DNA from: Desulfurispira natronophila
GTDB lineage: Bacteria > Chrysiogenota > Chrysiogenetes > Chrysiogenales > Chrysiogenaceae
Assembly: GCF_014203025.1 (NCBI RefSeq)
Contig: NZ_JACHID010000002.1
Location: 124,001 to 188,000 of the forward strand
Length of the DNA stretch: 64,000 nucleotides
Direction: 5' to 3'
Made by a program: the position numbers and the translations under genes. Below, piece after piece: positions 1-9,027 of this stretch (position 1 is the stretch's first letter; every line of letters starts with the position of its first letter). The notes beneath the pieces are model-generated. The model ran no database searches. It was not told where the DNA came from and worked only from the letters and a program-made list of their open reading frames with translations.

Positions 1-1
1 T

Positions 2-1264
2 GACGACAGCGGAAGGGCGGAGGTGCGAGTGGCGGTGGTACCAGCCGGGCAGCGAGATCGATCCAGTATTGATATAGCCGCCGACCTGCGACGACAGTTA
101 CCCTCCTCGCCCGGTATTACCGTTCGTACCCGACCAGAGCAGGGTCTTTTTATCCTGCGTATGGGAGCGACTCAAGATAGTGACAACCTGGAAATTGTCA
201 TTCGTGGGCACGATACCAGCCAGCTCGAGTACTGGGGTGAAATTATTGAGGAAGAGCTGGGACAGATAGCCGGTATCACCGATGTGCGCCAGTCGCAATT
301 TACCTCCTCAGTGGAGACCCATCTGCGCATAAACCGGGAACGGGCAAGCCAGCTAGGTGTACAGCTGGACGATATTACTCGCACAGTGCGGGCCGGAATG
401 GATGGCTACCAGGTGAGTCTGTTTCGAGAAGACGGTCGGGAAACGTCGATCTATCTGGTTTACCGTGGCGATGAGCCTCGTACCCCGGGTGATATTGGCA
501 ATTTGCGAGTACATCGGGAAAGGGGGGATCCAGTGGTGCTGCGGGAACTGATTGCGCTGGAGACCGGCGAAGGCCCCCATCAGATTTCACGGCGCAACCA
601 GCAGCGTTTTCTTTCCCTTTGGGCTAATACTGCTGGTCGTGATCTGGGTAGTGTGGGTGCTGATGTGGAACAAATGCTAACCAATCTGCCCATGCCGGCA
701 GAGTACACCGTTGCTGTTGAGTCAGACTACCAGGAGCAGCAAAAAGCCTTTCGGGAGCTGATAACCATGATCGGGTTGGCCATTTTACTGGTCTACATGA
801 TACTGGCAGCACTCTACGAATCGCTGCGGGCGCCCCTGGTGGTTATGGTTTCGGTTCCCATGGCCTTTATTGGAGCTATTTTCGCCTTGTGGATTACGGG
901 CAGTACCTTAAACATGCAGTCCCTCATCGGCATGATGATGCTGGCGGGAATTGTGGTCAATAATTCCATTCTGATTGTCGATCGCGCCATGCGATTGCAG
1001 CGCAAGCACCAGATGGGTTCGCAGCAGGCTGCTCTGGAGGCGGCAATGCGCCGGTTTCGCCCGGTTATCATGACGACCTTGACCACTATGCTGGCTCTTG
1101 CTCCGCTGGCTATTGGTGTTGGAGAGGGAAGCGAAGCCCAGGCACCCATGGCTCGAGCAGTTGTAGGGGGGTTATTGAGCTCTACCGTTATCAGCCTCTT
1201 TGTCGTGCCCATTGTCTATCACTGGATTCTGGGAAAGCGGGATCAGGATACTGCGCGCAGCTAG
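2..1264 (+). CDS. RND-family efflux transporter, C-terminal part (5' truncated by window edge)
   Basis: This is the C-terminal part of an inner-membrane RND (AcrB/MdtB/CusA-type) proton-driven efflux pump. The frame is open from the first bases, so the true start lies outside the window. The visible part has periplasmic porter-domain sequence, then the last transmembrane bundle: hydrophobic segments around 'MIGLAILLVYMILAALYES', 'VVMVSVPMAFIGAIF' and 'LIGMMMLAGIVVNNSILIVD', the last being the conserved RND 'GIVVNN.I' helix, and a final pair ending near 'VVGGLLSSTVISLFVVPIVY'. Family members are about 1,000-1,050 residues, so roughly 60% is missing. The substrate (drug, metal or lipid) cannot be told from this fragment. 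A membrane-fusion protein gene would be expected upstream, out of view. Confidence 0.93.
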   Translation, partial: DDSGRAEVRVAVVPAGQRDRSSIDIAADLRRQLPSSPGITVRTRPEQGLFILRMGATQDSDNLEIVIRGHDTSQLEYWGEIIEEELGQIAGITDVRQSQFTSSVETHLRINRERASQLGVQLDDITRTVRAGMDGYQVSLFREDGRETSIYLVYRGDEPRTPGDIGNLRVHRERGDPVVLRELIALETGEGPHQISRRNQQRFLSLWANTAGRDLGSVGADVEQMLTNLPMPAEYTVAVESDYQEQQKAFRELITMIGLAILLVYMILAALYESLRAPLVVMVSVPMAFIGAIFALWITGSTLNMQSLIGMMMLAGIVVNNSILIVDRAMRLQRKHQMGSQQAALEAAMRRFRPVIMTTLTTMLALAPLAIGVGEGSEAQAPMARAVVGGLLSSTVISLFVVPIVYHWILGKRDQDTARS

Positions 1265-1464
1265 TGCTCTAACCTATCAGGGATGAATTATCCGCAAAAT
1301 CCTGAATGGGACAAAATATACCGCTCACAGTTACCCTGATAACATTGCTTCGTGTGAGCTCCCGTGCTGTGTCAACATCCTGCCTCTGGCTGCTATCGCT
1401 CTTTGTTTATAACCAAAAAACTCTTTTGCCCACACGCATCCCCAGGTCGCTGTTTAGTAAAGCT

Positions 1465-1600
1465 GGATCACTGCAGTTTGTCAGTCAGGTATGCAGTGTG
1501 GATGCGCCACCGGCTATCCTGACTTCAGTGGGCCTTCTCGCTGAGAGGTCCGGTTGTGATGAAGCATAGCGGGTAATCCCCACCAACTCCTTCTCGATTG
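1465..1600 (+). ncRNA. Candidate structured non-coding RNA in the RND/tRNA-Trp intergenic region
   Basis: About 440 bases separate the RND gene from tRNA-Trp with no convincing protein gene. Bases 1265-1460 show nothing recognisable. From about 1465 several hairpins can be drawn by eye. One is a perfect 7-bp stem between 1469-1475 and 1492-1498. Another is a strong arm near 1528-1549 (GGGCCTTCTC with GAGAGGTCC), nested in a CACCGG/CCGGTTG pairing. Smaller stems follow (GGG-TAAT-CCC; ACCAA/TTGGGT). A plus-strand terminator sits immediately downstream. The CCCCACC tail recalls the 3' arm of some 6S RNAs, but no matching 5' closing strand was found, so the family is unassigned. It could also be a leftover leader or 3' UTR of the RND operon. 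Confidence 0.3.
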
Positions 1601-1631
1601 GGTCCGGTACCAAGTACCAGGCCGCTTTTTT
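1601..1631 (+). terminator. Rho-independent terminator, plus strand
   Basis: An interrupted stem GGTCCGGTAC / GTACCAGGCC closes a three-base loop and is followed by GC and six T residues. It ends transcripts reading through 1265-1600: the RND operon, the candidate RNA, or both. Confidence 0.65.
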
Positions 1632-1648
1632 GTTTGCCGGGCAAACCC

Positions 1649-1684
1649 AAAAAACCCCTTTGAAACATAAGTTCCCAAGGGGTT
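1649..1684 (-). terminator. Rho-independent terminator after tRNA-Trp
   Basis: On the minus strand an AACCCCTT ... AAGGGGTT stem, with partial pairing inside, is followed by a run of T. It starts about 22 bases past the CCA end of tRNA-Trp and so ends that transcript. This implies the tRNA is not cotranscribed with secE/nusG here, a common arrangement elsewhere. Confidence 0.7.
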
Positions 1685-1706
1685 AAACAATAATGTTGTG
1701 TGAAAA

Positions 1707-1782
1707 TGGCAGGACACGAGGGACTCGAACCCCCAGCCCTCGGTTTTGGAGACCGATGCTCTACCAATTGAGCTAGTGTCCT
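1707..1782 (-). tRNA. trnW: tRNA-Trp (anticodon CCA)
   Basis: A 76-nucleotide cloverleaf on the minus strand. The acceptor stem is AGGACAC/GTGTCCT with discriminator G, and the 3' CCA is encoded. The D arm reads TAGCTCAATTGGTAGAGCA. The anticodon loop CTCCAAA gives anticodon CCA. The T arm is GGGGGTTCGAGTCCC. A consensus-like promoter and a terminator bracket it, so it looks like a single-tRNA unit. Confidence 0.97.
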
Positions 1783-1801
1783 GCAGTAGCAACAGGCAAT
1801 G

Positions 1802-1830
1802 TTTATATAGCAGTTGACCTCAGTGGTCAA
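1802..1830 (-). promoter_or_regulatory. Sigma-70-type promoter for tRNA-Trp
   Basis: Read on the minus strand: TTGACC, then exactly 17 bases, then TATAAA, about 19 bases before the mature tRNA 5' end. The -35 box also forms one arm of a TTGACC/GGTCAA inverted repeat. The promoter lies in the 57-bp gap after nadC, so some read-through from valS-nadC is possible. Confidence 0.7.
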
Positions 1831-1839
1831 GTTTTTTCG

Positions 1840-2670
1840 CTATTTAAGCACCTTCAGGGATATATCCATGGAGCGGGCCGAGTGGGTGATGTAACCGGTA
1901 GAAATAATGTCAGGCTCCAGCTTGCAGTAGCTTTCCAGGTTATCAAGATTGACTCCACCGGATATTTCTACCAGGACACGCTTGTCAATAAACTTGATGG
2001 CTTCTTCATACCCATCAAGTGTCATGTTGTCCAGCAGGATAATATCTGCCCCGGCGTCCATGGCTTCTCTGACTTCATCCATGGTGCGGGCTTCTACTTC
2101 TACCCGAATGGTATGGGGGATGACGGCCCGAACCTTTTCCACGGCAGCGCTGATGCTGCCACAGAAATCGATATGATTATCCTTGATCATGACGCCGTCA
2201 AACAACCCCATGCGGTGATTGGCGCCGCCACCGTCGCGAACGGCCTTTTTTTCAAACACCCGGTAGCCGGGCATGGTTTTACGGGTGTCGCAGATTTTAA
2301 CGCCGTAGGGTTCGGCAATCTCCGTAAACTTGCGGGTCAAGGTGGCTATGCCAGAGAAGTGCTGGATGAAATTAAGCAGAGTACGCTCGACGGTCAGTAT
2401 TTTGCGAATACAGCCTCGCACTTCAAATAATTTATCGCCTTTTTTGGCTTTGGTGCCGCTCCGCATATAAGGAATGTAGACGGTCTTACCATCGAGGCGC
2501 AGCAGCAGCTTGTTGATCATAAACTGGCCGCTGAATACCAGGTCTTCCTTGGCCACAGCATAGGCAAGACCTTCGGTATCGGTTGGAAAAATGGCTTCGG
2601 AGGTGAGATCTCCGGTGCCGATGTCTTCATTGAGAGCAAGGTCAAGCAGTGTGTCAACGTGGTAGTTCAA
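1840..2670 (-). CDS. nadC: Nicotinate-nucleotide pyrophosphorylase (carboxylating), quinolinate phosphoribosyltransferase
   Basis: NadC converts quinolinate and PRPP to nicotinate mononucleotide, CO2 and pyrophosphate, the last step of de novo NAD synthesis before NMN adenylation. The 276-residue length is typical. Visible signatures are the N-terminal 'LNEDIGTGDLTS', the PRPP-binding 'DTRKTMPGYR', 'KAVRDGGGANHRMGLFDGV', 'KDNHI', and the barrel-end strands 'VEVEARTMDE', 'ILLDNM' and 'EISGGVN'. The start is TTG, supported by GGAGCACC about eight bases upstream and by a TTGA overlap with the valS stop, so the two are translationally coupled. Pairing with valS is unusual; nadA and nadB are not nearby. 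Confidence 0.95.
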   Translation of the reverse strand: MNYHVDTLLDLALNEDIGTGDLTSEAIFPTDTEGLAYAVAKEDLVFSGQFMINKLLLRLDGKTVYIPYMRSGTKAKKGDKLFEVRGCIRKILTVERTLLNFIQHFSGIATLTRKFTEIAEPYGVKICDTRKTMPGYRVFEKKAVRDGGGANHRMGLFDGVMIKDNHIDFCGSISAAVEKVRAVIPHTIRVEVEARTMDEVREAMDAGADIILLDNMTLDGYEEAIKFIDKRVLVEISGGVNLDNLESYCKLEPDIISTGYITHSARSMDISLKVLK

Positions 2671-5324
2671 AGGTGCTCCTTCATTTGAGCCATATTGGTT
2701 TCCAGCTTGGCCAAAATGGCGTTGAGTTCCTGGTGGCGGTGGCGATCTTTCAATATAACGTCTTCGGGGGCTTTGCGGAGAAACCCGGGGTTTGAGAGCT
2801 TCTTGTCGTAGACGCGGAAGTCTTTTTCAATTTTTTTGTACTCTTTTTGCAAGCGCTGCAGTTCACCGGCAAAGTCAACTATGCCGGCAAGGGGCAACAG
2901 TATTTCTCCATGACTGAATACCGCACTGACTATGCCCTTTTGAGCTTTCATCTCCGTGGCATTGCTGGCAACTTGTATACGATCAATGCGGGCCAAGGCC
3001 TGGAAGTAGTCGTGATACTCTCCAGCAGCCTGAGATAGTTGGGGATCATCAGTTACGAGATGAGCTTCGATACCCTGGGCTGGTGAGATATTCATTTCAC
3101 CCCGAACGCTGCGTACTGCTTCGATGGCGGCCATAACTTTTTCCATGGTGCCAATGGGTTGCAGCCACTGGTCCAGGTTGGCAGGTTGCGGGAAGGGATC
3201 TATCATGATGGATTCGCCTTTTCCGGGCAGGTGCTGATAGATCTCTTCTGATACAAAAGGCATAAAGGGGTGCAAAAGCTGCATGGCACTGCGCAGGCAG
3301 TGGCAGAGCACAGCCGACGCGGTTTGTTTTTCATCGTCGCTGCCTTTATAAAGGCGATGCTTTGCCAGTTCGATGTACCAGTCGCACAGCTCCTGCCAGA
3401 TGAAGCGGTAGAGAGCGGCGGAGGCCTCATTGAAGTGGTAGTGATCCAGGTTGTACCGCACGCTCTCTATGGTGGCATTAAGGCGGCCCAGTATCCAGGC
3501 ATCGCTGATGGCCAGCTCCTGGGGCAGGTCCTCCGTGTTCGGGTTTTGAGGCAGTGTCTGCAGGGTAAACCTCAAAGCATTCCACATCTTGTTGATAAAG
3601 TTGGTATAGCCTTCAATGCGATCGATATCCAGCTTAATGTCCCGTCCCTGCCCTGCCTGAGAAATGAGGGTGTAGCGCAGGGCGTCAGCACCGTATTGGT
3701 CGATAATCCCAAGAGGGTCAATGACGTTGCCTATGGATTTTGACATCTTGCGTCCATACTTGTCGCGCACCAAGGCGTGAATATACACTTCCTGGAAAGG
3801 TTTACGATCCATGAAAGTATAGCCGGCCATAATCATGCGGGCTACCCAGAAGAAGATAATGTCAAACGCAGTAACCAGCACGGATGTAGGATAGAATTTC
3901 TCCAGGGTATCAGTGCGATCGGGCCAGCCCATGGTGGAAAACGGCCACAGTTGGGAGCTGAACCAGGTGTCCAGTACGTCCTCATCCTGTTCGATACTCC
4001 CGGAAGCGCACTTTTCACAGCGGTGAACCTCCATTTCGACCGTCACCGTAATGTGGCCGCAGTCGCGGCAGTACCAAGCTGGAATACGGTGTCCCCACCA
4101 TAACTGACGGGATATACACCAGTCACGAATGTTATCCATCCAGTGAAAATAGGTTTTTTCCCAGTTTTTCGGCACAAACTGTACATCGCCGGTGCGCACA
4201 GCATCGCTGGCTCGCTCCGCCATTTCCCCGACATTGACGTACCATTGATCACTGAGGAAAGGTTCAACAATAGCGCCACTGCGCTCTGCTTTGCCCACTG
4301 AGTGCAAGTGTTTTTCCACCTTGACCAGTAAGCCCTGGTTTTCCAGGTCAGCTACTATGGCCTTGCGGGCGGCAAATCTGTCCATACCCTGGTAGGCGGC
4401 GGGAGCGTTACTGTTTATAGTGGCATCCTCGGCAAACACGTTGATCATCTGCAAGCCGTGTCGTTTGCCAATTTCAAAATCGTTAAAGTCGTGGGCGGGG
4501 GTAACTTTCATGGCTCCACTGCCAAATTGCGGATCGACGTAGTCGTCTCCCAGGATGGGAATGGTGCGGCCACACAGGGGCAATACCGCTCGTTGACCGA
4601 TAAAATGGCGGTATCGCTCATCCTCCGGGTGAACGATGACGGCGGTATCCCCGAGCAGGGTTTCAGGGCGAGTCGTGGCGATGGTGAAGGACTCATCGCT
4701 GCCTTCAATAGGGTAGGTTATATAGTACATGGCGCCTTCCACGTCTTCGTGGATGACTTCCAGGTCGCTCAGGGAAGTGCGCTGCACTGGACACCAGTTC
4801 ACCAGGCGCTTGCCGCGGTAGATAATGCCTTGCTCATAGAGTTTGACAAAGGCCTGCATGACACCGCGGTTGCACTGCTCGTCCATGGTAAAGCGTTCCC
4901 GTTCCCAGTCGCATGAGCAGCCCAGCCGTTTGAGCTGCTGCACAATCATATTGCCCGAGTGCTCCTTCCACTCCCAAACTTTTTCCAGGAATGCATCTCG
5001 ACCCATCTCGCGGCGATCCAGGCCTTTTTGCTCCAACTGCTTTTCCACCACTATCTGGGTAGCGATGGAAGCATGATCAGTGCCGGGAAGCCACAGGGCC
5101 TCGTACCCATCCATACGTTTATAGCGGATGAGCACATCCTGCAGAGTCATACAAAGGGCGTGGCCGATGTGCAGATATCCAGTGACATTCGGTGGGGGAA
5201 TAACGATCGAGTAGGGTGGCTTGGAACTGTTTTCGTCGGCGTGAAAGTATCCGTTTTCCAGCCAGTGTTGGTACCATTTTTCTTCACACTGCGCTGGCTC
5301 ATAGTACTTGGGGAGAAGTGACAT
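2667..5324 (-). CDS. valS: Valine--tRNA ligase
   Basis: Class I aminoacyl-tRNA synthetase charging tRNA-Val, cytoplasmic, 885 residues, a normal length. It has the 'HIGHALCM' ATP-binding motif near the N-terminus, the CP1 editing domain ('ATTRPETLLGDTAVIVHP'), the 'GRKMSKSIGN' KMSKS loop, the anticodon-binding helical domain, and a C-terminal coiled-coil arm ('LQRLQKEYKKIEKDF'). A longer upstream reading (to 5438) is possible, but the 38 extra residues are atypical and the ATG at 5324 has AGGAG at good spacing, so 5324 is chosen. The gene overlaps nadC downstream by four bases. About 156 bp separate it from the chemotaxis cluster. Confidence 0.97.
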   Translation of the reverse strand: MSLLPKYYEPAQCEEKWYQHWLENGYFHADENSSKPPYSIVIPPPNVTGYLHIGHALCMTLQDVLIRYKRMDGYEALWLPGTDHASIATQIVVEKQLEQKGLDRREMGRDAFLEKVWEWKEHSGNMIVQQLKRLGCSCDWERERFTMDEQCNRGVMQAFVKLYEQGIIYRGKRLVNWCPVQRTSLSDLEVIHEDVEGAMYYITYPIEGSDESFTIATTRPETLLGDTAVIVHPEDERYRHFIGQRAVLPLCGRTIPILGDDYVDPQFGSGAMKVTPAHDFNDFEIGKRHGLQMINVFAEDATINSNAPAAYQGMDRFAARKAIVADLENQGLLVKVEKHLHSVGKAERSGAIVEPFLSDQWYVNVGEMAERASDAVRTGDVQFVPKNWEKTYFHWMDNIRDWCISRQLWWGHRIPAWYCRDCGHITVTVEMEVHRCEKCASGSIEQDEDVLDTWFSSQLWPFSTMGWPDRTDTLEKFYPTSVLVTAFDIIFFWVARMIMAGYTFMDRKPFQEVYIHALVRDKYGRKMSKSIGNVIDPLGIIDQYGADALRYTLISQAGQGRDIKLDIDRIEGYTNFINKMWNALRFTLQTLPQNPNTEDLPQELAISDAWILGRLNATIESVRYNLDHYHFNEASAALYRFIWQELCDWYIELAKHRLYKGSDDEKQTASAVLCHCLRSAMQLLHPFMPFVSEEIYQHLPGKGESIMIDPFPQPANLDQWLQPIGTMEKVMAAIEAVRSVRGEMNISPAQGIEAHLVTDDPQLSQAAGEYHDYFQALARIDRIQVASNATEMKAQKGIVSAVFSHGEILLPLAGIVDFAGELQRLQKEYKKIEKDFRVYDKKLSNPGFLRKAPEDVILKDRHRHQELNAILAKLETNMAQMKEHL

Positions 5325-5480
5325 GCCCGCTCCTGTAGGAATTGCTAAGTTGGCCACACAATATATATGGATAGGTGTGTTTTGACAACGGGAAAAGCCA
5401 TTGGCGTGAATGCCGTTGTAACAGGCTATAAAAGGCAATGAAGTTTTGCCAACCTCTACAAGGTGCGAATGGCTACCGTT

Positions 5481-6365
5481 TTAGAAGGATTCGAACATAA
5501 AGTCGTTGGCTCCGTCGGAAGTGTCGGACACATTCTGGTCATCCTGACGAGGAAGACTCAGGGTAAACACGGTGGAACTTTCTCCCTGGGCCGAGCTGCA
5601 GCTAATAGTTCCGCCCAGTAGCTGAGCCAGTCCTCGGGCGACGTTAAGCCCCAGCCCTAGTCCTTTTTGCATACGGGTCTTGCCGGTGTCATACTGGTAA
5701 AACTTCTGGAAAATGCGCTCCATCTGTTCTTCGGGAATACCTTCGCCAGAGTCTTCAACGGCAATGCTGATCTCCTCGGGAGTGTCCCAGGCTCGGATAT
5801 GAATTGTGCTTCCCTGGAAGGAGTATTCACAGGCATTGGAGATAAGGTTCATCATAATAAGAAAGAGCTTTTCGGCATCAGTAATCAGCTGGTCGTTTGC
5901 CAGCTCACTGTGTATAGCAATTTGTAGATCCTTGTCGCTGATGACGTATTGCAAAACATTCTTTACATCATCCACAATCCCTGCCAGTCCCACACGCGCC
6001 AAGGCGTTTTGACTCTCCCTGGCTTCAAGCTCGGCAGCGGCAAAGATGTTTTTCATGTGAAAGTCTATATAGATAAGCTGACGATGGAGCATTTGGCCGG
6101 TGGAGGTAATGCGCTCCATGTCGCCATGGTCAACAATGGACTCGGAAGCCTCCAGCAGTTCGGTAATGGGAGTTTTAAATTCATTTTTAATTAGGCTGAT
6201 AAATTCGCTCTTAATGGTTTCAGTGTGGCGAATTTGCTCGTTAAGGTTGAGCAAACGTCGAGTCATCTGTTCCATTTCACGAATGGAAGCAGTTTTTTCG
6301 TGTAACCGGCGCTCCAGTTCATTGACGATTGAGTGGTCTTCAACCTGGCTGATATCCTGTGCCAT
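5481..6365 (-). CDS. Histidine-kinase-like protein lacking the phospho-acceptor His
   Basis: A 294-residue soluble protein with an N-terminal coiled coil (about 10-55), a HisKA-like dimerisation segment (55-115) and a complete HATPase_c domain (about 130-275). The N box 'NLISNACEYS', G1 'VEDSGEGIP', F box 'FQKFYQYD' and G2 'GLGLGLNVARG' are all present. At the H box the sequence is 'SLIKNEFKTPITEL': Asn61 (codon AAT) sits where the phosphorylated His belongs. Autophosphorylation of the usual kind is therefore not expected. It follows cheR by eight bases with its own AGGAGG, so it belongs to the chemotaxis cluster. It may act as a scaffold, an ATP sensor, or a kinase/phosphatase for another protein; that is inference. 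Confidence 0.85.
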   Translation of the reverse strand: MAQDISQVEDHSIVNELERRLHEKTASIREMEQMTRRLLNLNEQIRHTETIKSEFISLIKNEFKTPITELLEASESIVDHGDMERITSTGQMLHRQLIYIDFHMKNIFAAAELEARESQNALARVGLAGIVDDVKNVLQYVISDKDLQIAIHSELANDQLITDAEKLFLIMMNLISNACEYSFQGSTIHIRAWDTPEEISIAVEDSGEGIPEEQMERIFQKFYQYDTGKTRMQKGLGLGLNVARGLAQLLGGTISCSSAQGESSTVFTLSLPRQDDQNVSDTSDGANDFMFESF

Positions 6366-6373
6366 GGGGCCTC

Positions 6374-7210
6374 CTAGATGCGTTGGTAGATTGATGGCTG
6401 TACCATACGAAAAAGCTTGCTGTTACGGGTGAGAGACTCGGAGTGGCCAATAAACAGGTGAGCGCCGGGGTAGAGCAGCTCAGCAAAGCGGGCAATAAGT
6501 GCATCACGAGTTTCCATGTCGAAGTATATCATGACATTGCGGCAAAATATAATATCCATGGGGTTCTGGAAAACGGAAAAGTTCCCGTAAACCAGGTTGA
6601 ACATACGAAAAAGTATCATCTGTCGCAGCCACGGCTGAATGCGATACTGCACATCATCGCCCTTGCCTCCTGTACGTTCTTTGTTGAAGTACTTGGTGAT
6701 GTACTTGCGTGGCAGCCCTTCAACATTGCGGCTACTGTAGTAGCCCTTCATGGCTCGCCGAAGGATGTCCTGAGATATGTCCGTTGCCAGTATCTTGCAA
6801 TTGGCGATGTCGTGCGAAGGAAGCTTCTCGTGGAGAAACATGGCAATGGAGTATGGTTCTTCGCCGCTGGAACACCCAGCAGACCATATACGAAAAGCCT
6901 TGTGGGGACGACTGGCTACCAGCGGGGCCAACTCTCGGTGCAGGTACTCCCACTGGCTGCGCTCCCGGAAGAATGATGTAACATTGGTGGATATGGCGTC
7001 AATCATGAACACCAACTCATCGCCACCGTCGTCTTCCAGAAGGTGATCGTAGTACTGTTTATAGCTGGTTAACCCTAGCTGCCTCAGTCGCTTGGAAAGA
7101 CGCCCCTGTACCAGGGACATTTTCTGGTCTGACAGGGAAATGCCGGCATGCTCATAGACATATTTGCGCAGAAGGTCAAATTCGCGTCGAGTAAGGGTCT
7201 TTTCTTCCAA
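6374..7210 (-). CDS. cheR: Chemotaxis protein methyltransferase CheR
   Basis: CheR uses S-adenosylmethionine to methylate glutamates of chemoreceptors during adaptation. The 278-residue protein has the N-terminal helical CheR_N domain (1-80), then the Rossmann methyltransferase. Motifs include 'NVTSFFRERSQWEYL', the SAM-binding 'IWSAGCSSGEEPYSIAM', 'ILATDISQDIL' and 'IIFCRNVMIYFD'. The start is TTG with AAAGGA upstream; no better start is in frame. It lies 128 bp after the MCP gene and 8 bp before the kinase-like gene. No cheB lies in this cluster, so the demethylating partner is elsewhere. Confidence 0.95.
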   Translation of the reverse strand: MEEKTLTRREFDLLRKYVYEHAGISLSDQKMSLVQGRLSKRLRQLGLTSYKQYYDHLLEDDGGDELVFMIDAISTNVTSFFRERSQWEYLHRELAPLVASRPHKAFRIWSAGCSSGEEPYSIAMFLHEKLPSHDIANCKILATDISQDILRRAMKGYYSSRNVEGLPRKYITKYFNKERTGGKGDDVQYRIQPWLRQMILFRMFNLVYGNFSVFQNPMDIIFCRNVMIYFDMETRDALIARFAELLYPGAHLFIGHSESLTRNSKLFRMVQPSIYQRI

Positions 7211-7338
7211 GTTTTCTATCCTTTGGCAGGTTTCCAGTAATTAGTGCCTGAAGGCGCCCCTCCTGGCTCACTTGTTGGGCAGCCTGCACCGTACTCCATG
7301 GTTGGGGTTGGTGCACGCGCACCTTCAATAGAGGTTCG

Positions 7339-9006
7339 CTAGAACTCTCTTAGATCATCGTCTTCCAGGCGAAAGGCTTGGTTGCGATTATTTTGTTTAT
7401 CCTGTGCCCCTTTTCGCAGCTGTCGGGAGTTGGAATGAGCTTCACGGGCCGGTGCCAGCATGCGGGTCTCGCTCGTGGAACGGGCGAGCTGCCCTTTGGA
7501 TCTTGAGTGGCCCCCCTGGTTTTCCATGGAGTAGCCAGCAAAGCGGGCAACACTGGCAACACTTTGCAGCATGTTTATCGCCTGAGCATTAAGTTGTTGT
7601 GCGGCAGCTGCAGCCTGCTCCGAGTTGGCGGCATTCTGCTGGGTTACCTTGTCTATCTGGCTCATGGCACTTGAAATTTGGTTCATGCCGTCGGACTGCT
7701 CTTTGACGGATACGGTGATTTCACCAATAAGCTGTGAGGTTTTCTTGATCTGTTGTCGTATTTCATCAAAAGCGTCGTTGGTTTCACTAGCCACTTGGTT
7801 GCCTTCTTTGATCTGACTAATGGTACTCTCAATAATATCAGCGGTTTCACGAGCAGCGTTGGCACTTCGCTGAGCCAGGCCCTTTACCTCTTCCGCCACC
7901 ACGGCAAAACCAAGACCGTGTTCACCGGCCCGAGCAGCTTCGACGGCGGCATTGAGAGCCAGCAGGTTGGTCTGGAAGGCAATGTCATCGATGGTCTTGA
8001 TGATATGAGAAATACGTTCAGACGAGGCACTGACCTCTTCCATGGAAGTCATAAGCTGCTGGATCTTGTCGTAACCATGGCTGGCGGCAGTGGTAGCTTT
8101 GGCAGCCAGCTGGTCAGCTTCTCGAATATGTTCAGCATTCTGGTTGTTCAGGGATGTGGCTTCCTCGCTGGTGGCTGTTACTTCCTCGACACTGTTGGCC
8201 TGTTGCGAGGCCCCTTCTGCGAGGGAGCTGGCCGCCGATGCAATTTGATCTGATGCGCTGACGACCTGGGTGTTGCCTTCAGATATAGCCCGAATGGCAG
8301 CTACCAGCAGCTTGTTGGAAGAGCGTATAATAAACCAGGCAATAAGGCTGGAAATCAGTACAGTCCAGAGCACCGCCACGGCAATGCCCCGTTCAAGGGA
8401 AATTCCCAGGGACATGGCTTCGTCTATCTGGCTGCGGGTGACGGCCATATTATTGCCCACCATGCTTTGCATGGTAGCGCCCATGCGATCGGAAATGGGC
8501 ACCATACGATCCACAACCTCCCGGTAGCGCTCAAAAAGGGCTGCTTGCTGACTGCTGTTGCGACTGGTGGCCATTTCAACAATAACGGCATCCAACTCAA
8601 CATAAATCTCTCGCCAGTCCCGGTACTGGCGCTGGAGTTCACTCCAGGCCTGTCGGCCCGCCTCAGACTGCCTGGGGGTTTCTTCCAGCACTTGCCACTG
8701 CTCGTCTATAGTTCTCCATGACTCTTGTCTTTCGTCAAGAATAGCACGGAAATGTTGCTGGGCATCGGACTGGGTTTCATATTGAAATACCGACTGGGTT
8801 TGGGCGCGAATGGCCATGCGTTCGCCATTCAGGGTGCTCAGGGCAATGAGCGTGGGGATACGGGTATCACCAGTGTTGGCAATACCGTCCTCTAACTGGT
8901 CGATACCCCAATAACCCATGGCACCGATCCAGATGATGCCTAAAGTCAGGATAATAGTAAGTGTCAGTATGCGGGCGCGGAAAGTAAGGTTGTGAAACCA
9001 CTGCAT
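7339..9006 (-). CDS. Methyl-accepting chemotaxis protein
   Basis: A 555-residue transmembrane chemoreceptor. TM1 is about residues 12-34 and TM2 about 209-228. Between them is a helical periplasmic ligand-binding region of four-helix-bundle type. The cytoplasmic part has the methylation helices and the highly conserved signalling tip ('[20 protein letters not shown]', '[17 protein letters not shown]'). The C-terminal tail is basic and ends in 'DDDLREF', not the NWETF-type CheR tether. The ATG start follows AGGAGA. The ribosome-binding site sits in a hairpin with the cheW stop, suggesting coupled translation. The ligand is unknown. Confidence 0.95.
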   Translation of the reverse strand: MQWFHNLTFRARILTLTIILTLGIIWIGAMGYWGIDQLEDGIANTGDTRIPTLIALSTLNGERMAIRAQTQSVFQYETQSDAQQHFRAILDERQESWRTIDEQWQVLEETPRQSEAGRQAWSELQRQYRDWREIYVELDAVIVEMATSRNSSQQAALFERYREVVDRMVPISDRMGATMQSMVGNNMAVTRSQIDEAMSLGISLERGIAVAVLWTVLISSLIAWFIIRSSNKLLVAAIRAISEGNTQVVSASDQIASAASSLAEGASQQANSVEEVTATSEEATSLNNQNAEHIREADQLAAKATTAASHGYDKIQQLMTSMEEVSASSERISHIIKTIDDIAFQTNLLALNAAVEAARAGEHGLGFAVVAEEVKGLAQRSANAARETADIIESTISQIKEGNQVASETNDAFDEIRQQIKKTSQLIGEITVSVKEQSDGMNQISSAMSQIDKVTQQNAANSEQAAAAAQQLNAQAINMLQSVASVARFAGYSMENQGGHSRSKGQLARSTSETRMLAPAREAHSNSRQLRKGAQDKQNNRNQAFRLEDDDLREF

Positions 9007-9014
9007 GATATGAT

Positions 9015-9027
9015 CTCCTGTCAGGAG
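9015..9027 (-). promoter_or_regulatory. Hairpin sequestering the MCP ribosome-binding site
   Basis: CTCCT and AGGAG form a perfect 5-bp stem around a three-base loop. The AGGAG arm is the MCP Shine-Dalgarno sequence. The cheW TGA stop lies at the loop, so a ribosome ending cheW would melt the stem and free the site. Confidence 0.5.

Noticed and set aside
814-1212. Antisense reading frame of 132 codons opposite the RND gene
   Set aside because: The plus strand clearly encodes conserved RND helices; the antisense frame has no start site or family match.
1528-1556. Resemblance of CTGAGAGG and AGGTCCGG to TPP riboswitch or SRP RNA motifs
   Set aside because: The other obligatory conserved blocks of both RNAs are absent and the helices do not match.
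1306-1569. Plus-strand 87-codon frame after the RND gene
   Set aside because: No ribosome-binding site, no recognisable sequence, and it overlaps several hairpins; treated as non-coding.
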